Positions 13,418-26,474 of a stretch of DNA of 64,000 nucleotides are shown in pieces. The position numbers were made by a program, and so were the translations under genes. Within the stretch, counting starts at the first letter, position 1. Each line of letters starts with the position of its first letter. This DNA is from Myoxocephalus aenaeus. Lineage: Eukaryota; Chordata; Actinopteri; Perciformes; Cottidae. Under the pieces are notes generated by a model that had not been told where the DNA came from, ran no database searches, and saw only the letters and a program-made list of their open reading frames with translations. Location: positions 6,724,501-6,788,500 of the forward strand of contig JBAMJR010000097.1 of assembly GCA_038501785.1 (NCBI GenBank), read 5' to 3'.

Positions 13418-14884
13418 TATGGATGGGAAAGGTGGTGCTGTTTGCCCTGTCCATCTGTGTTCTTTAACATTAATGTATGGTATGAGTCCATTTGTTCTAA
13501 ACAAATGTCAGTTACCAAATAAGGCACTGCTGTTTTGACTAAAATACATTGCGCGGCACCGATGAAATGAAGTACTCAGTCATCTTTGATATTTAATTTA
13601 AATGTCTACCAGAGATGTTGTGGAGGGTAAATAGGACTGCATCTCAGACTGAAAAAACATGAAGTATCATTCAATTTATATATGTTGCAAGCTCCTTTCA
13701 GGGACAAGAAGTATTGAGGCACATTGGTGTTAAATCATTAGGTTGATATGTAGCCTTGTCAAAGTAGAAGATAGGGTGGCTGAACAATATGAGCAGACAT
13801 TAATTCCATCATAAAACATTTTTATATATTTCAGCCGGCAAACTGGATCGGTCTTAATTATAAAGCTTCCTGGTAATAGTCTTTATAAAAAACAATTTAA
13901 CAGCAAGTGAAAATCTATTTCTTTTTGCTTTTTGCTGTGATTTTACTTTTCACCTTGTTGCAATGATGTATACGTGTCAAAGTGTATCAGTACACTGTGA
14001 CATCATCAATGTTGGGTCTGAAAATTGAGTGTTAATGAGACTCATTTTCAATAATGGGTAATGGCCAGAGGTTCCTCATGCAGGGCTCTGGGAATTGCCA
14101 ACACCATCCTACTGCATCAACTGGGAAAGATTAGATTTAGAATTAACAATCCCATAAAGGTTGTAGCTTTGTTTGTAATGGGATATCTAGAAATCCAATA
14201 ACGAACTGATCGTTGTTGTCCTTTGATGATGAAAATTTCAGTTGTAAATATTGTTATTGTCCTTCCCTCGTGTTTTTATAACTGTATTGAACATTTATAG
14301 TAATTTCTCTTACTTTAACTCCTCTGTGGCACTAGCTTAGGTACATGTCTTAATAACATAATAATGTGATTTTCTTGTGGGGCATCTTGTGGGGTCGAGG
14401 AATTGTGGAACAGAAGTCTGACTGCCCGTCATTCCATTGAATCAGATTCTTTATATAGAGTCTGACAACACACTCAGAGAGTGGGGATCTGCCACTGACA
14501 TGTTTTGTATCGATTCTGTCTGCCTGACGTTCAGATAGCCTTGTCTAGAGTTTCAGCAGAGAGAGTGAGGGAGAGAACAAGATGGAGGGACAAATACAGA
14601 GAAGAGAAAGTGAGAGGGAGAGCAGCTGTTCAGCAGTAAAAGAAGATACATTTCATAATGAGAACATATTGCTATTGATTCCAAGTTTGAATGTGAACAT
14701 TGATTTGATTGAACAGTCATTACATCGTGGCCCTTAACATCCCTAATGTGATCAGGCTAAAAGCATGTCTAATGGTATCTACCCAGGGAGGCATTTTTTG
14801 ATTGTACATGTTTAGAGAATACGCTTGTTCACTTCTTGCTTCGAGTTAGATGAGAAGACCAATACTTCTCTCATGTCGTTGCAT

Positions 14885-15180
14885 TTTTAGAACAGGCAGG
14901 TAGTTAGCTTAGCATAAATATAGGAAGCAGAGGGAAACAGCTAGCTTGGATTTGTCCAAAAAAAGAAAAATGGCTCCCAACACCTCCAAAGCTCATTACT
15001 TAGAGAGGTCAGAGGAACAGATGTAAACAAACAAGATATAACATGTAAATTAGTGAGCATCAGAGGTGCTGTTAGTTTTTTTCTTTTTTTAAAAACTTTT
15101 AACAGGCACAGGCTAACTGTTTCCCCTTACAGTCTTTAAGCTAACTACTTTCCAGAGTTAGCTCCATACTGTCATTTAAG
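14885..15180. repeat. Foldback-type fish repeat, copy A
   Basis: The left half has GTTAGCTTAGCATAAATA...GGGAAACAGCTAGCTTGG...CACCTCCAAAGCTCAT. The right half has the diverged reverse complement: GTGAGCATCAGAGGTGCTG...GGCTAACTGTTTCCCC...TTTAAGCTAACTA. The two halves form a long imperfect palindrome. The motif set is common in fish genomes. Confidence 0.6.
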
Positions 15181-18100
15181 TCTTGCAAGAAAGCAAATAA
15201 GTGTGGTTCCCAAATTGTCAAACTGCTGTTTTATATTACTTTTAATTTATGAAGGCGTCGTGAGCCCCGTTTGCTAATTTAGGCTTGAATCACTGCATCT
15301 CGAGTTATAACAGTCAAACAACAAATATTGAATGCAATTTATAGACCAAAACATGCTAAACAAATTCATAAAAGATAATGTTAGCTTGATCTAAAAGAGA
15401 AATTAAATATCTACATTAATTCCACAAATTGCAGGTTTTAATCATGCCCCAAGTAAACATTGTTATGTCAGCGCTCTCATATTAAATATATGGCAACACA
15501 TCCATCCATGCTGGCAGGTTTTGAGGAGGCATGTCCGCCTGCCTCTGTGTTGAACAGACTGTGGGATGTCACTGAAGCGTCACTGGTTTCTTCTGCTCTG
15601 TTCCTGTTAAAAAACCCACAGGCCCACCCATCCAAGATGGCCTCTCTGCTTCCCACTTAGAGAAATAGATGGAGTGTTTAAGTGTTTTTGTCGAGTCAAA
15701 TGGCACCAGGCAGATGACTGCATTCCATTACCATAATTTACCCTGATCCAGGCTGTTGGTATCATCAGCAGGTCTGTTCCCTGCCCTATGGAGCTTCCAG
15801 GAGCTTATAGACAGGTGTAGCAGTCCACAGTCACTCTGTGAGGGCTGTGCAGGTTCAGATTGTTGCTTAGTTTGGCAAAGTTTAATTTGTTGTCTGCCAC
15901 AGCTTGTCACTAGCAAAGTTAGCTTCACTTCCTCTTCTCTGGTGACAGCTGAGGGGTGCTGAGTGGCACTCGTCCTTCAGTCTGTCTGTCTGTCTGTCTG
16001 TCCATCCCCACCTGTCTCTCTCTGCCAACGCTTTCAGGGGCTGCCCGCACAAATCTGTCAGGCAGATGGGGGGCCGGCTTTTTACATGTCACTTGAGGGA
16101 CGCCCAGGCAACACAATCTGCGGCCCACAATGCAGTGTGTTTGAACCTTGTGAAACCCAAATAGAGAATCGATGCAGCGCCATGAACGGCCCAGATTCTC
16201 TGAAGAAACCCTCTGTATCCTGCTCGTCTGTGTCTACCTTCTGCCGGGCTCCTTTAGAAGAACTCTGCATCTTTTATTTATCCCTTGAAATAAGGCTGGA
16301 CCCTGACGAGAGCGTAGGCTGCACACACAGACACACTCTCTCTCACACACACATATACACACTCACAAATGGGCCTCCTTCTGTTACTGAAAAGTCGGCA
16401 ATTATGGAGAGAGAGGGGAGGGACAGTTGGGATTTGCATATGTCGTTGAGAGAAGAAACTACATCTCCCACAAGGCCCGGCAGTGGAAATGAACCAGCTG
16501 TCCATGGTTTGTAGATCAGATCTCATCCTCTTGATTACGAAATCACAGAATAATAAGGACCAAAAAGTTGTGGGCCACGCTGTTTGTTCCTCCTTTGTTG
16601 TTCCCTAGAACAGAAGTTATTTTGCTTCCACTGCCTCCGAGCTGTTTGCCATGTGCCAATGTTTGGTGCACTGTGCTCTACTTGTTCTCCTTCTCACACA
16701 GAAAATCAGAAGGCTCCAGCCCTGCCCCTCAAAAGCTGTCATGTGAACTCCCGCCTTTTGTTTAATTTACATTTTGAGGCACAGCCCATCAATTCCCCCT
16801 CATCCCGCTGCCCCCTGCCAACACCGCCACACGGCCACACCAACTGGCTTCATCAAAAATGCAGAGTTCAAACTAATTAGTGACATTTGGCCATTTGTGA
16901 AACTTTTTTCTCTCCAAGCTCAGCTTTTGTCAAGCATGGCCTCATAAAGAAGTGGAATACGTTTCATTAGTATGAACAATTTGAAAACTATACATCAGTG
17001 ACAAAACATATTTCTACCTTTACAGCGATGCTGATCTGAGTAGAGATTTAATGCATATTAAATAAATTGATAATTACACACAACATTGACTAAATAATGC
17101 TATAATTCTAAAAGTATCCGTGAACGTGCTCACAAATAGATGATTTTGTCAGTAGGTTGTGACAAAAAACTCCCAAAACTCAATAATACACTAAATAAGG
17201 ATTTCACATTCACAAAAACAATCTACACAATTACAATACATTATGACGATTGTTTTCATCTGTGCAGATGTACAATATGCAAATGCATTTCAGTGACTTG
17301 TAAAGTTTGCTTTTGTTGCGAGAGACATCTGTCTCACTGATTAAAAATAGCTCTCAGTATGAAGGCAAACATCTGTAGGGATAAGAATGAATATATGATG
17401 TGATAAAATGATGACATGAAAGCTTAATCACACATATAAGTATTGAAGTTCTAATAGCAGCTTGTGCAGAGGTGTGTAATATGGGGATTGGAGACACATA
17501 CACACATACGCAAGTCTTTGCAGTGTGGCTTGGCCAGTGCACTGATATTTCCAAGCGGCCCATGGTAAGATTTCTCTGTACTGCTAATCTAAAAAGAGCC
17601 TTGTTTTTAGCTTGATCCCCATGCATTTTTACATTGCAACAGTTGAGTAGCTCAGTCGATAAAGGAAGTGTGCAATATGAAGTGACGTTGAAGCGGTTAT
17701 GATCAATATTTTTATATAGTCATGGATCTCGTGACTACTTGTGTGTGAGTAGGCTTGCTGGTAGTGATGAACATACTGTATATGTATCACCCGACTCTGC
17801 TTTTCCCCTCATTTTTCCAGAACTATGGAGTGTCTTTCCGCTGTTTTTACGGCCTTTGACTTTACTGTTTTTATTCACTCTCATTGCTCTCATTACAGCT
17901 GTTTTCAGTGTAAAAGCTCTAAAAACTCACCATAAGCTGTCCAGCACCAAACAGACAAAGTTAGCAATGAGCTAGTCAACGTTGTGGAACATTTCGCAGC
18001 TCAATAGCCAAGTATTTCTCTCAGCAGTTGGTGGAGACCAAAAACAGAGCTAAAAGAAGAGTAAACACTAGATTTACATTCATAGGATGTATAGAAGCAG

Positions 18101-18279
18101 AACTCTAAATGAATGCTAATGTTGTTCGAGCATACCTGGCACCTACACTGTATCTGATGGATGTTTGCCAAATCAACCTAAAAGGTTATATGTGTTGTGT
18201 TCACAGCTTGATTCTACTTCCCCACAAGTGGCCAAACATTTTATTGCAGTTCTAAAGGGACATCTGACTGATTTCATAT
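15181..18279. other. Non-coding DNA
   Basis: No gene recognised. There is a run of four CTGT units near 15980-16000, a small CA-rich stretch near 16320-16370 and one interspersed repeat copy at about 17965-18130. Confidence 0.6.
17965..18130. repeat. Fish interspersed repeat (GTTGGTGGAGACC type), copy 1
   Basis: ATTTCTCTCAGCAGTTGG, TGGAGACCAAAAACAGAG and CATATGAATGCT-like ends recur at 43.7 kb in diverged form. Recognised as a common teleost repeat from memory. Confidence 0.5.
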
Positions 18280-18287
18280 ATAAAGGT

Positions 18288-18598
18288 AGGGTGACCAGAT
18301 TTGAATTTGTGAAAAAGAGGACACTTCGTTCCGGGGGGGGTAGCAGTAGTGTGTAGCATGCCGTGAACTTACATTTACGTTGAGATCGGTCAACCAATGA
18401 CAGTTCTCTCTACAGTCAGAGCTTGCGCAAGAAGGTGGAACGTGAGGGAGATACCATTTCCAAAACTTGTAAGGGGGTAATAACTATTTTCCCGGACGTA
18501 GCAAAATCCCGGACGTTTTTGGAATCCCTGCCGGACGCTTTTTTTAGGTCTCGAAAAGAAGGACATGTCCGGGAAAAAGAGGACGCCTGGTCACCCTA
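18288..18598. mobile_element. hAT-like MITE with 8-bp TSD
   Basis: The ends AGGGTGACCAG...CTGGTCACCCTA are flanked by identical ATAAAGGT at 18280-18287 and 18599-18606. At 311 bp it has no coding capacity. The subterminal sequence also mirrors itself (AAAAAGAGGACACTTCGTTCC against GTCCGGGAAAAAGAGGACGC) and has repeated CCCGGACGT words. Confidence 0.8.
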
Positions 18599-19528
18599 AT
18601 AAAGGTCAGTTTACTAGTCACCCGGAGCCCTTCTCAACTTGTGAAAATAATTGTATGATGTTTTCTGTGACTTTTTTGTGAATTTCCAGACAAGTGCAAT
18701 CCTAATTCAATAGATTACCCCTTTAAATGACTGCTATTTAAATATCGATGGCATGATCTACAACAATGGCAACAATAAGTATTTCTCGTATTCAGCAAAG
18801 CATTTTCTAATGTAGCAGCTGTATAACATCTTTTTGTCAGGATTAGAAAGACACCTGCTATGATAATGGTGTTGACACAAATTGTATCGAGTTGCAGTCC
18901 TGTCTGTCATATCACTCAAACTGTGACTTAGTGGTGTGTCTCTACAGTTGTTATATCACTATTATTATAATTATTCACAATGTCACAGCACCCCCATCAG
19001 CTGGCTAACTAGAAACCAGTCACATCGAGTCAAAAGGTCGCTGACCTTTAGTAGTGGTGTACTGAAGTATATGCTTTGATTCTATGCTAGTTTGTTAGTT
19101 GTTTTCATCCAGAGCTTGAAACATATTTATAGAATTGAAAAAAAAACATTGCTTCAAGGCTGAAAGTTTCTGCCAAACTTTCTTTGACTGCTGTGTTTCC
19201 GGTCGAGGTTGGGTGAGATGGGAGCACTTGAAAGTGTGCGAACAGCAGAACATGGTGAGGAATTGAGCAGTGCAGGTGAGGAGAGGGGAGGTAAAAAGCT
19301 GACAACGTCAATATGGAACCAAAAGGAGTGCAACCTGGCAGTCACTCAAATCCTGCACCTGCACCTTTATAAAACAAGCTCTCCGGTGTGCTTCTCTGGC
19401 TCCCTCTCCCTCTCTCTCTCTCTTTGTTTCTCTCTCTTTCTCTCGCTCTTTCCTTTCCATGTGCTGTGGCTTGGGGCGTTGTCATTTTCAGCATGTTTTC
19501 TATACACCGTGCACTCTTTGTGTGAGTG

Positions 19529-19534
<6 letters not shown>

Positions 19535-19573
<39 letters not shown>
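19535..19573. repeat. (GT)n microsatellite
   Basis: About 39 bp of GT dinucleotides. Confidence 0.96.
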
Positions 19574-19575
<2 letters not shown>

Positions 19576-20499
19576 ATTGCGGCCATCCTTGGGGAAGGAG
19601 AGAACGATGAGCAGAACCTGTTTGAGAGCAGCCGTGCCAGGTTCTGTGGTACGACTCAGCGTGGAGCTCCAGACACCTGGTCTGCCTGAAGGGCAAGAGG
19701 AAGGTATACTTTCTTTTTCTCTTCGTCCTCCTTCTGCCCTCCCTTTGCTTTCTATTCGACCTCTCTCTCTTTCTTTCTCTCTCTCTCACTTTCACACACT
19801 CTTTTTCTGTCTCTGCTCTCCTCGAGCTTGGAGAAAACAGCTGCTGTACAGCCTGCGCACAGGCATCCCACCTTACCAGCCCAGCCTATCCCATCAATCA
19901 TGAAACATTACTCACCACTGTTTGTATGGACACAAGCGCACTAGAAAAGGGAGAAACTCAGAACTTTGTTGGTCAATGGCTTTGAAAGAATTGATCCAGA
20001 ATGCTTGAGGCCACCGTACCAGCTGATAATGCTTCAGACATTACAACAATAGACACACTGACCCTCCTGAAAAACTCCTGATCAAAGTTACCCACTCTCT
20101 GGACCCATGCGCTAGATCATTAATATCACTGAAAGGACCATTCTGATTTGTTATTATGATGGTCCTGTTTTTAAAGCATTTCTATTAAGTGATTGCAGAG
20201 ATCTGGGAACATGGCTACATCCCTATAGTGAAATCAGTCAAGTGATCAGACAGGTTTTTAAGAAATTTTATTTTGAACTAAAGCCGAAAGAAAGTAGGCT
20301 ACTCCCTAGCTTACATAGAGATAAACTGTGTTCTTACATCCGTAGATCTCAACTGGGACCGCCAGCAGCTGAGTAGTTGTGGTTTTTTGGGGGACAATGT
20401 GAGGACCAAATTCCACCATGCACTTCCTGGAGTCTCAGGAAGTTACTATACCTAAAACAACAAAGTGCTGTCTTTAGTTTAACCGATTACGTTCAAGAT

Positions 20500-20690
20500 T
20501 AAGTGATACATGTTAATTAGTGAACTTTAGCTGTGCTGGTAGGTGGATTTTGTTCCATCTGAACAGACCCAGACTAGCTGTTTGCCCCTTTTTACAGTTT
20601 TATGCTAAGCTAGGCTAACAGGCGCCTGCTGGTAGCCTCATTTATACCGCACAGACATGAGTGGTATCATTCTTTTTAGCTAACTAAAAT
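20500..20690. repeat. Foldback-type fish repeat, copy B (half)
   Basis: TTAGTGAACTTTAGCTGTGC, TAGGTGGATTTTGTTCC, CAGACTAGCTGTTTGCCCC and ATGCTAAGCTAGGCTAAC match the right half of the repeats at 14.9 and 26.9 kb. No clear left partner is visible. Confidence 0.5.
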
Positions 20691-21126
20691 GAGTTAATGT
20701 CAATATTCTTTCAACAAGACGAGTCATCATAACTGAAAGTAATGATGGCAAAACTCTGTTACTAAGTTGCAATTAACTCAAATTAACTTTACAATGTTGC
20801 ACAGACTGCACTATTCAATACGGTCCTATCTGTGGATATGTTGGTGAAATTACATCTGTAAAATGATCACATTGAAAAAAACTGGACTGTGATCTTTGTC
20901 CGTCACAACAGTGTTGCCGGGATTGATAGTCTGCGATGCTTTCGCTTTGTCACTGCTCCTTGGCCTTTCCACTCAACTTTGACATTCACCATCAGCTTTG
21001 TTGCCATATGTGCACATGGTGGTTGAGTGATGAAAAGTTGCCCATTTTCATATTCAAGTCTGACATATTGAGGAATGGAAAGATGCTCGTGGAGTGCTTG
21101 TGGGCAAAGACAGTGACATACGGACA

Positions 21127-21148
21127 CTTTCTCTCTCTTTCTCTCTTT

Positions 21149-21193
<45 letters not shown>
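21127..21193. repeat. (CT)n-rich tract
   Basis: CTCTCT runs with a few TTT/TTTTA interruptions; the core at 21150-21186 is pure CT. Confidence 0.95.
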
Positions 21194-21689
21194 AGACGCA
21201 CACAACTCTTGGTCAGCAGCACAGATGAGTTCTGGGAAAACAAGCAGCTGCAGAAGGAGGAAAGGACCATAAGGCTGGACGGCTTGCCAAATTTCATCAT
21301 CTATTATGGATTGCCTAAGATGCACACGCTGCTGCAACCAGGGGCATGTCTCAAATTCACATGCAATCGCAAATCTGCGTGCACACACATGCATGCTCAC
21401 AGGCACACCTCTACAGCAGCATTTCAAACTCCTAAACCCTAAAGAACAAGAACCTGGAAGACCAAAGGGAATGTTCAATGTTACATTTATACATGCATGA
21501 TGCGTTTCAGGATGTCACCTTGGTCATAATAATCTTCAAAGTAAAGTTGTACCCGTAAACTGGGTTTCATGTGCAAAACCCTTACTTAGTAGCAAATTAC
21601 ATTATAAGCATTTGTGGTTACTTTATTATGTGCTAATCATGTATTACATATATATGTCTTGAATATTTTTCGCTTGCCTTGCTATTTAA

Positions 21690-21770
21690 AGTGTATTTTT
21701 CTACACAACCACTGGGAGGCGCCAAAGTCAGACATTTTACAATTCTACACACTGGGCCTTAAAGAGAAAA
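21690..21770. repeat. End of a common fish repeat
   Basis: CACTGGGAGGCGCCAAAGTC followed by TACACACTGGGCCTTAAAG is a terminal pattern of an abundant teleost repeat (recall). The other end is not clear. Confidence 0.4.
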
Positions 21771-22386
21771 AGAGATGATGCATTAGGCAACTGCACCACA
21801 GAATACAAATGTCCAGACACACAGCCAAACTATTTTTGAAAGGCAACAGAACAGCTAAATTGTCCACTTCACACACACAATACTTTGGATAAATAAAAGA
21901 CCAGTATCCTGTAGAAACAAGAGACAATAGGGAATGTCAATAGCAGATGGTACTTAAAATGTCATCTGAAGATGTTGCTTGAGAACAAAGTTATGAAGTC
22001 TAATTGTTGCAGATTTTTTTTCAAAATTTAGCTCAAAGCTTGAGATTCCTTCTTTTGATGGCCTGTTTTACTGTTATTTACATCATAATTCAATATAAAC
22101 AGTTGTTGTGAAGTTTAAGCTGCTGTTACTCAACAGTCACTGCCTGACTACTGCCCGCCTGCTTCTTTGCCACACTCTCATCTTGCCATCTCCCTTGATC
22201 TACTTGGGTTCACCAGTCACCAACTTAATCCTGTTACTCCTGTTAGTGTCCTGTGTTTGAGTCACCTTACTTAAAAATTGGACACCGTGTTTATTGCTAA
22301 ATATTGTCCGTGCCTGCCCTTTTGCTGGACTGACTTTGGAGCGACAGAGGATTATTTATTTTTTTGTCATAACCTAGGCTACCTTA

Positions 22387-23011
22387 ATGCCGTGTTCACA
22401 CCAAAAGAGTTGCGAAATATTCGCGCGTCCAGATTACATGTTAAGTCAATGCACAGACGCGTTGGGTTGCGAAAAAGCAGATTTTTCACCGGGCGTTGCG
22501 AATATTCGCAATTCCGCTTTTCCGCTTTTTCGCCTTTTCGCTGGCGTTGAAATATTTCAACGGCAGCGAATAATTCGCCCGACGCGGAGTTGCGAAAGCC
22601 AATCGGCGTTGAGAAACTCCGCCGGCATCACCGCCGTCCTGCCGTCACTGAATCAAACTGCTGGTCCTCTGAAGGAAGCGGCTTCATTCAGACACTCGTC
22701 CTGGAGGAGTCGGAGCTGTGTGCGACTACGGATAATATTATGAACCCAGTCACGGGGGCGTTTGATGTTACGTCGTGTGTGGGACTTCCTCAACAAGTAT
22801 AAAGCAGAACTAGTGGTTATTTCAATGGTGAATGGCAGAAATAGTAAATGTTTTCACGGACACGGAGATAAGCCCCGCCCCCTTTCCCCAGCGAATGGTT
22901 GCGAAAAAATTAAAAACGAATTAACCACAGAGCGAATTTTTCACCGGGCGGCGCGATATAGGCGAAGTGGCGTTGCGAAAATTCGCAACTCTTTTGGTGT
23001 GAACACGGCAT
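22387..23011. mobile_element. 625-bp inverted-repeat element
   Basis: Terminal inverted repeats ATGCCGTGTTCACACCAA...TTGGTGTGAACACGGCAT are about 30 bp and near perfect (continuing AAGAGTTGCGAA). TA flanks lie at 22385-22386 and 23012-23013. The interior is dense in GCGAA/TTCGC words, so it can fold extensively. The open frames inside (up to 118 codons) resemble no transposase I know. This is a non-autonomous DNA transposon; its superfamily is uncertain because a 3-bp TAA/TTA reading of the flanks is also possible. Confidence 0.82.
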
Positions 23012-23013
23012 TA

Positions 23014-26000
23014 GGCCCTCACCATCTTTTAAAGGAAAAACTGTTTTTGAGTTTACCTGGTTTACTAGATATATACTATATGTATTAAATGTACATCAAC
23101 TTACATGTAATATGCTTAAGTTTGTAATTACCGGTTGGATAGCTAATATGTCTAAATATCCATGTCAATTCCCCAGATTTCATAATCTCAGCAATTGGTG
23201 GGGATGCTTTTTGGGGTATGATGTCCCTCATATAGAAGTTGCTCACTAGATAATATATTCACCTCATGGACAGAGGTGCCTCGCAGGGGATGGTCAAATG
23301 GCAGCTGGAGCCCAGTCCACATACTGTATATAAGATTCTATGTAACAGCTGTTGTCAAGCTCAGTATTTAATGTGGTTTTATGCTGTGCTGAGCTCGGTG
23401 TATGCTTGTGGCGACGAGGCCTTAACACCTAATAACAACCTATATGTGCACATATTGCTATGCATCCTTTGTGATATTCATGCATCTATATGTATGTAAT
23501 CACTCTTTGCTGTGGCTGGTTTTGTGATGTTTTGAGCTTATTATAACAACTTATAGTGTTAAGCATTTCATGAGCATAAAGTAGCCATGAATCTAAGTAG
23601 TCATAGGGGAGGAGTATAGTACTCCTCAAACTCTGAGTTTTTTCAAGGTCAAAGACAAATAACTTTCACATCTTCATTGTAAAATATTGACACTTTTTTA
23701 TTCATTCAATGCAACGCATCTGCATATAATTGTCTCACTTAAATTTCTATAGCAAAGAAATTAAGAGATTTAACAAATGAAATTAGTTGGACTTTCCATG
23801 AAGTAGAAGAGAGAGGCAACTACCTCGAACATAGCTTAGATGCCATGTGGGCCCCAACAACACAATCACTAGTCCTGTAGTTAGATTTTATAGAGTGGTC
23901 TTGGCATTCTTGGTCTCATCTTCAGGAAGGGGAATGGTATAACTTGTTGTTGTGCATGTTTGTGTATCTTTTCAGAGGGAGCACTTTGGCAGGCACCATT
24001 ACCGCCCAGCAGTAAATTGCCTTGTAAATTACAGTGCAGGGGTAATAAAGCCAGATTTGTATATCACCGGGAGTGGAGACTGTGTCTGTCTTGTAAATTT
24101 AATTAAACAGCAGGTGCAAAATCAGGTCATATGGCTTTGATGTGCCCCATGTGAGAATGACAACTAGACAAAGATTCTAATACGAGCAGCATTTACATAT
24201 TTTTGCATGCAACGGGGCGGCTTGTACGGAGGTAGGGGGAGCCTTGCCTATCACCTTGTAGCGTATTAAATTTCCCCCAAATTAAAAAGGATTCAAATTA
24301 GCTGTCGCCTTCTATTTTAATAGATCTACAGCTAAATAAATGGTTAAGCTCTTCAAAAAGCAGCCTCTTCCTTGCTCAGAGTATGCATAAACTCAGCCAT
24401 TACCAACACCTTGTGCTGAATGAAACACTTTCAGACTAATTGGCTTGTATTGCCTACCTACTGTACATTACACAACATCAGAACTAGCCCATTAGAATGC
24501 AATTAAAATACGTCTCAAGAACTCCAGTTAAACAAGATGTGACATCCAGCTAAATGAACGCCTGCAGTATAGTATAGTGGAAAAACTGTTATTTTCTTGC
24601 CAACCAGAATTGTGTTTTTAATATAGATCTCCGTCTGGCTGATGTGCACTGAAGCCAAAAATCATCCTCTTATGGCTGTGCTTGACCTGTGACACTGTCA
24701 ACGTGCTGTCTGGGCTCCAGAAGGCCCTTTTCTGTACGTCGGTTTGAGCGCGCTGCCAGAGAGCTTACGAACGTGTCAGCGGCATCAGTTGACCTGACGG
24801 CAACACCTTGGCTTGTTTCTTTTTTTTTGTGTGTTGGGAGGTAGTGGTTGATAATTACCACCTAGGATGTAGCCATCTGTGCCGCCCTTTCACGGCCTGT
24901 TAAGCTCGCTTTTCAGAAAGTTTACTGTTGACAGAGGGCACGCGAGAGGAGTGAACGCCAGAGCGCGTTAAAAAGACTGCACACTCAAGCAATATTAAAA
25001 GCAGCGCTAAGGAGCTGATTTACAAGCAGAAGGTGGAGGAGGAAGAATAATGGGGGAGAGGGGCGGGAGGCCCGGAAACTTGCACTTAAGTAGAACTAGT
25101 GAGCAGTAACAACACATTCAAACCAGGTTGAAGAGAGTATTCTCAGTATTCAGTCAGTTTCACAGTGACCTCAGGTTCATAATCCCTATGTTGTTTCTGT
25201 CCCGGCATGAACACTTTCCACTTGTTCCAGCTCTGTAACTTTTCATCAAACCCGTCCATCACTCAGCGCTGCCTATTGTCGTCAGCCATGAGGGACACCT
25301 GTGTTTCTGCCATAAGGCAGCAGTTATCATCAAGCTGTCGGATATCTGTCACTATGGCAGGATCTATGTGGAAACCTTCGCTGTCAAAACCTGTCAAATT
25401 TCACAGAGTCTTTAATGAGAAAAAGCCAAGTTGAAACCACAGGCGCAGACGTATGTGTGTTTTGTGTGAGAGTGAAAGATACAGCAGGCTGGGGGAACAG
25501 GTGCATGGCTGGAAGCTGTGGTGGTGGTGGAAGGAGCAGTCGGGGCTCAGTACAGTACGTCATCTCTGATAGCTGACGGTTGCAGTCCCACTAATCAAAC
25601 ACACATCAGCTGCCAGTGACTAAAAGACACATGACTGACATTACATAAAGAGCAGTGGGCTTAAAATGGATCCTGCTCCATTTCACGCACATTCACACAC
25701 ACATATATATACTTTGTTTCAACTGTAGCCTCAGGTATTTGTAAAAAAAAGAAGAGGAAATAAATCTATTTGTTAGCTGTATAAAAATAAAAAGTTTCTT
25801 GCTAAACCCAAACATGAATAGAACATGAAAACATTGTTGAGTGATTTCCCTACAGTTCATGTTCCACCTGGCAATATCGCAATCAACTCAAGCCTGTTTG
25901 TTTTGACTATGTGCTCATTGCAAACCCAATCCCTCAGGTCTTTGCTGTTCTCAGGTATGTCATCATGACAGAAAACAGAGTTTGTTCCTGCCTTCGACAA

Positions 26001-26474
26001 CCGTTACCCTCACCTGCCTCTCCAACCGGCCTGTCAAAGGCCAGGTGAGGCGGCTCAAGTGAATGACCCCAGGCAAACGCCTCCCAGATACTATCGCAAG
26101 ACAGAAGGGGAGAGTGGGGAATGAGACATGGGTTGTAGAGCAAGAAGTAGGAATGAGGTAGATGAGTTTACTTAAGGTGCAGAATATGACAGGAGGGTAA
26201 GTCACGCAAAGCTGAAGGTAAAGGGAGAGGAGGTATGTGATGACACATGAAGAGGGAGAGAAAGAGAGTGGAGGGGTATGAAGTTCTATCTCTAAGTGAC
26301 ATAGACAGGTTCTTATGCAGGAGCCTCATGTGTAAATCCAGTGTTTAAGTTACCGTTCCGACATACTGTATGAGACCTACAAGAATTTGCAAGGTGCGGA
26401 TTGTAAAAGCCACTTAAAGCATTTGACAGCTAGTTAAATATGAACATGAGTTTTTGTTTTCCCAAAGAAGAAGA
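23014..26474. other. Non-coding DNA
   Basis: No gene recognised. It contains one candidate conserved element at about 24.0-24.4 kb. The rest is unremarkable AT-rich sequence. Confidence 0.6.
23985..24375. promoter_or_regulatory. Candidate conserved non-coding element (homeodomain-site rich)
   Basis: Repeat-free and complex. It has TTTAATTAAA near 24098-24107 followed by an E-box-type CAGGTG near 24111, then several AAATTA/TTAAAT and TAATAG words. It looks like the developmental enhancers often found near fish regulatory genes, but no alignment was possible. Confidence 0.3.

Larger units (their letters stand above)
1..14884. other. Non-coding DNA, left flank
   Basis: No supported gene. Open frames here are short, strand-ambiguous or driven by microsatellites. 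Apart from the listed repeats and candidate conserved elements, I see ordinary AT-rich intergenic sequence. No exon could be tied to a known protein family. Confidence 0.6.
18607..22386. other. Non-coding DNA
   Basis: No gene recognised. It holds the GT and CT tracts and a half copy of the foldback repeat. The 191-codon minus-strand frame at 20903-21478 depends on the CT tract (Arg/Glu runs) and has no family resemblance. Confidence 0.6.

Noticed and set aside
15963..16514. 183-codon plus-strand frame
   Set aside because: Begins in CTGT repeats, contains a CA-rich stretch and resembles no protein family.
20903..21478. 191-codon minus-strand frame
   Set aside because: Its middle is an Arg/Glu run from the CT tract. 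The rest has no recognisable motif.
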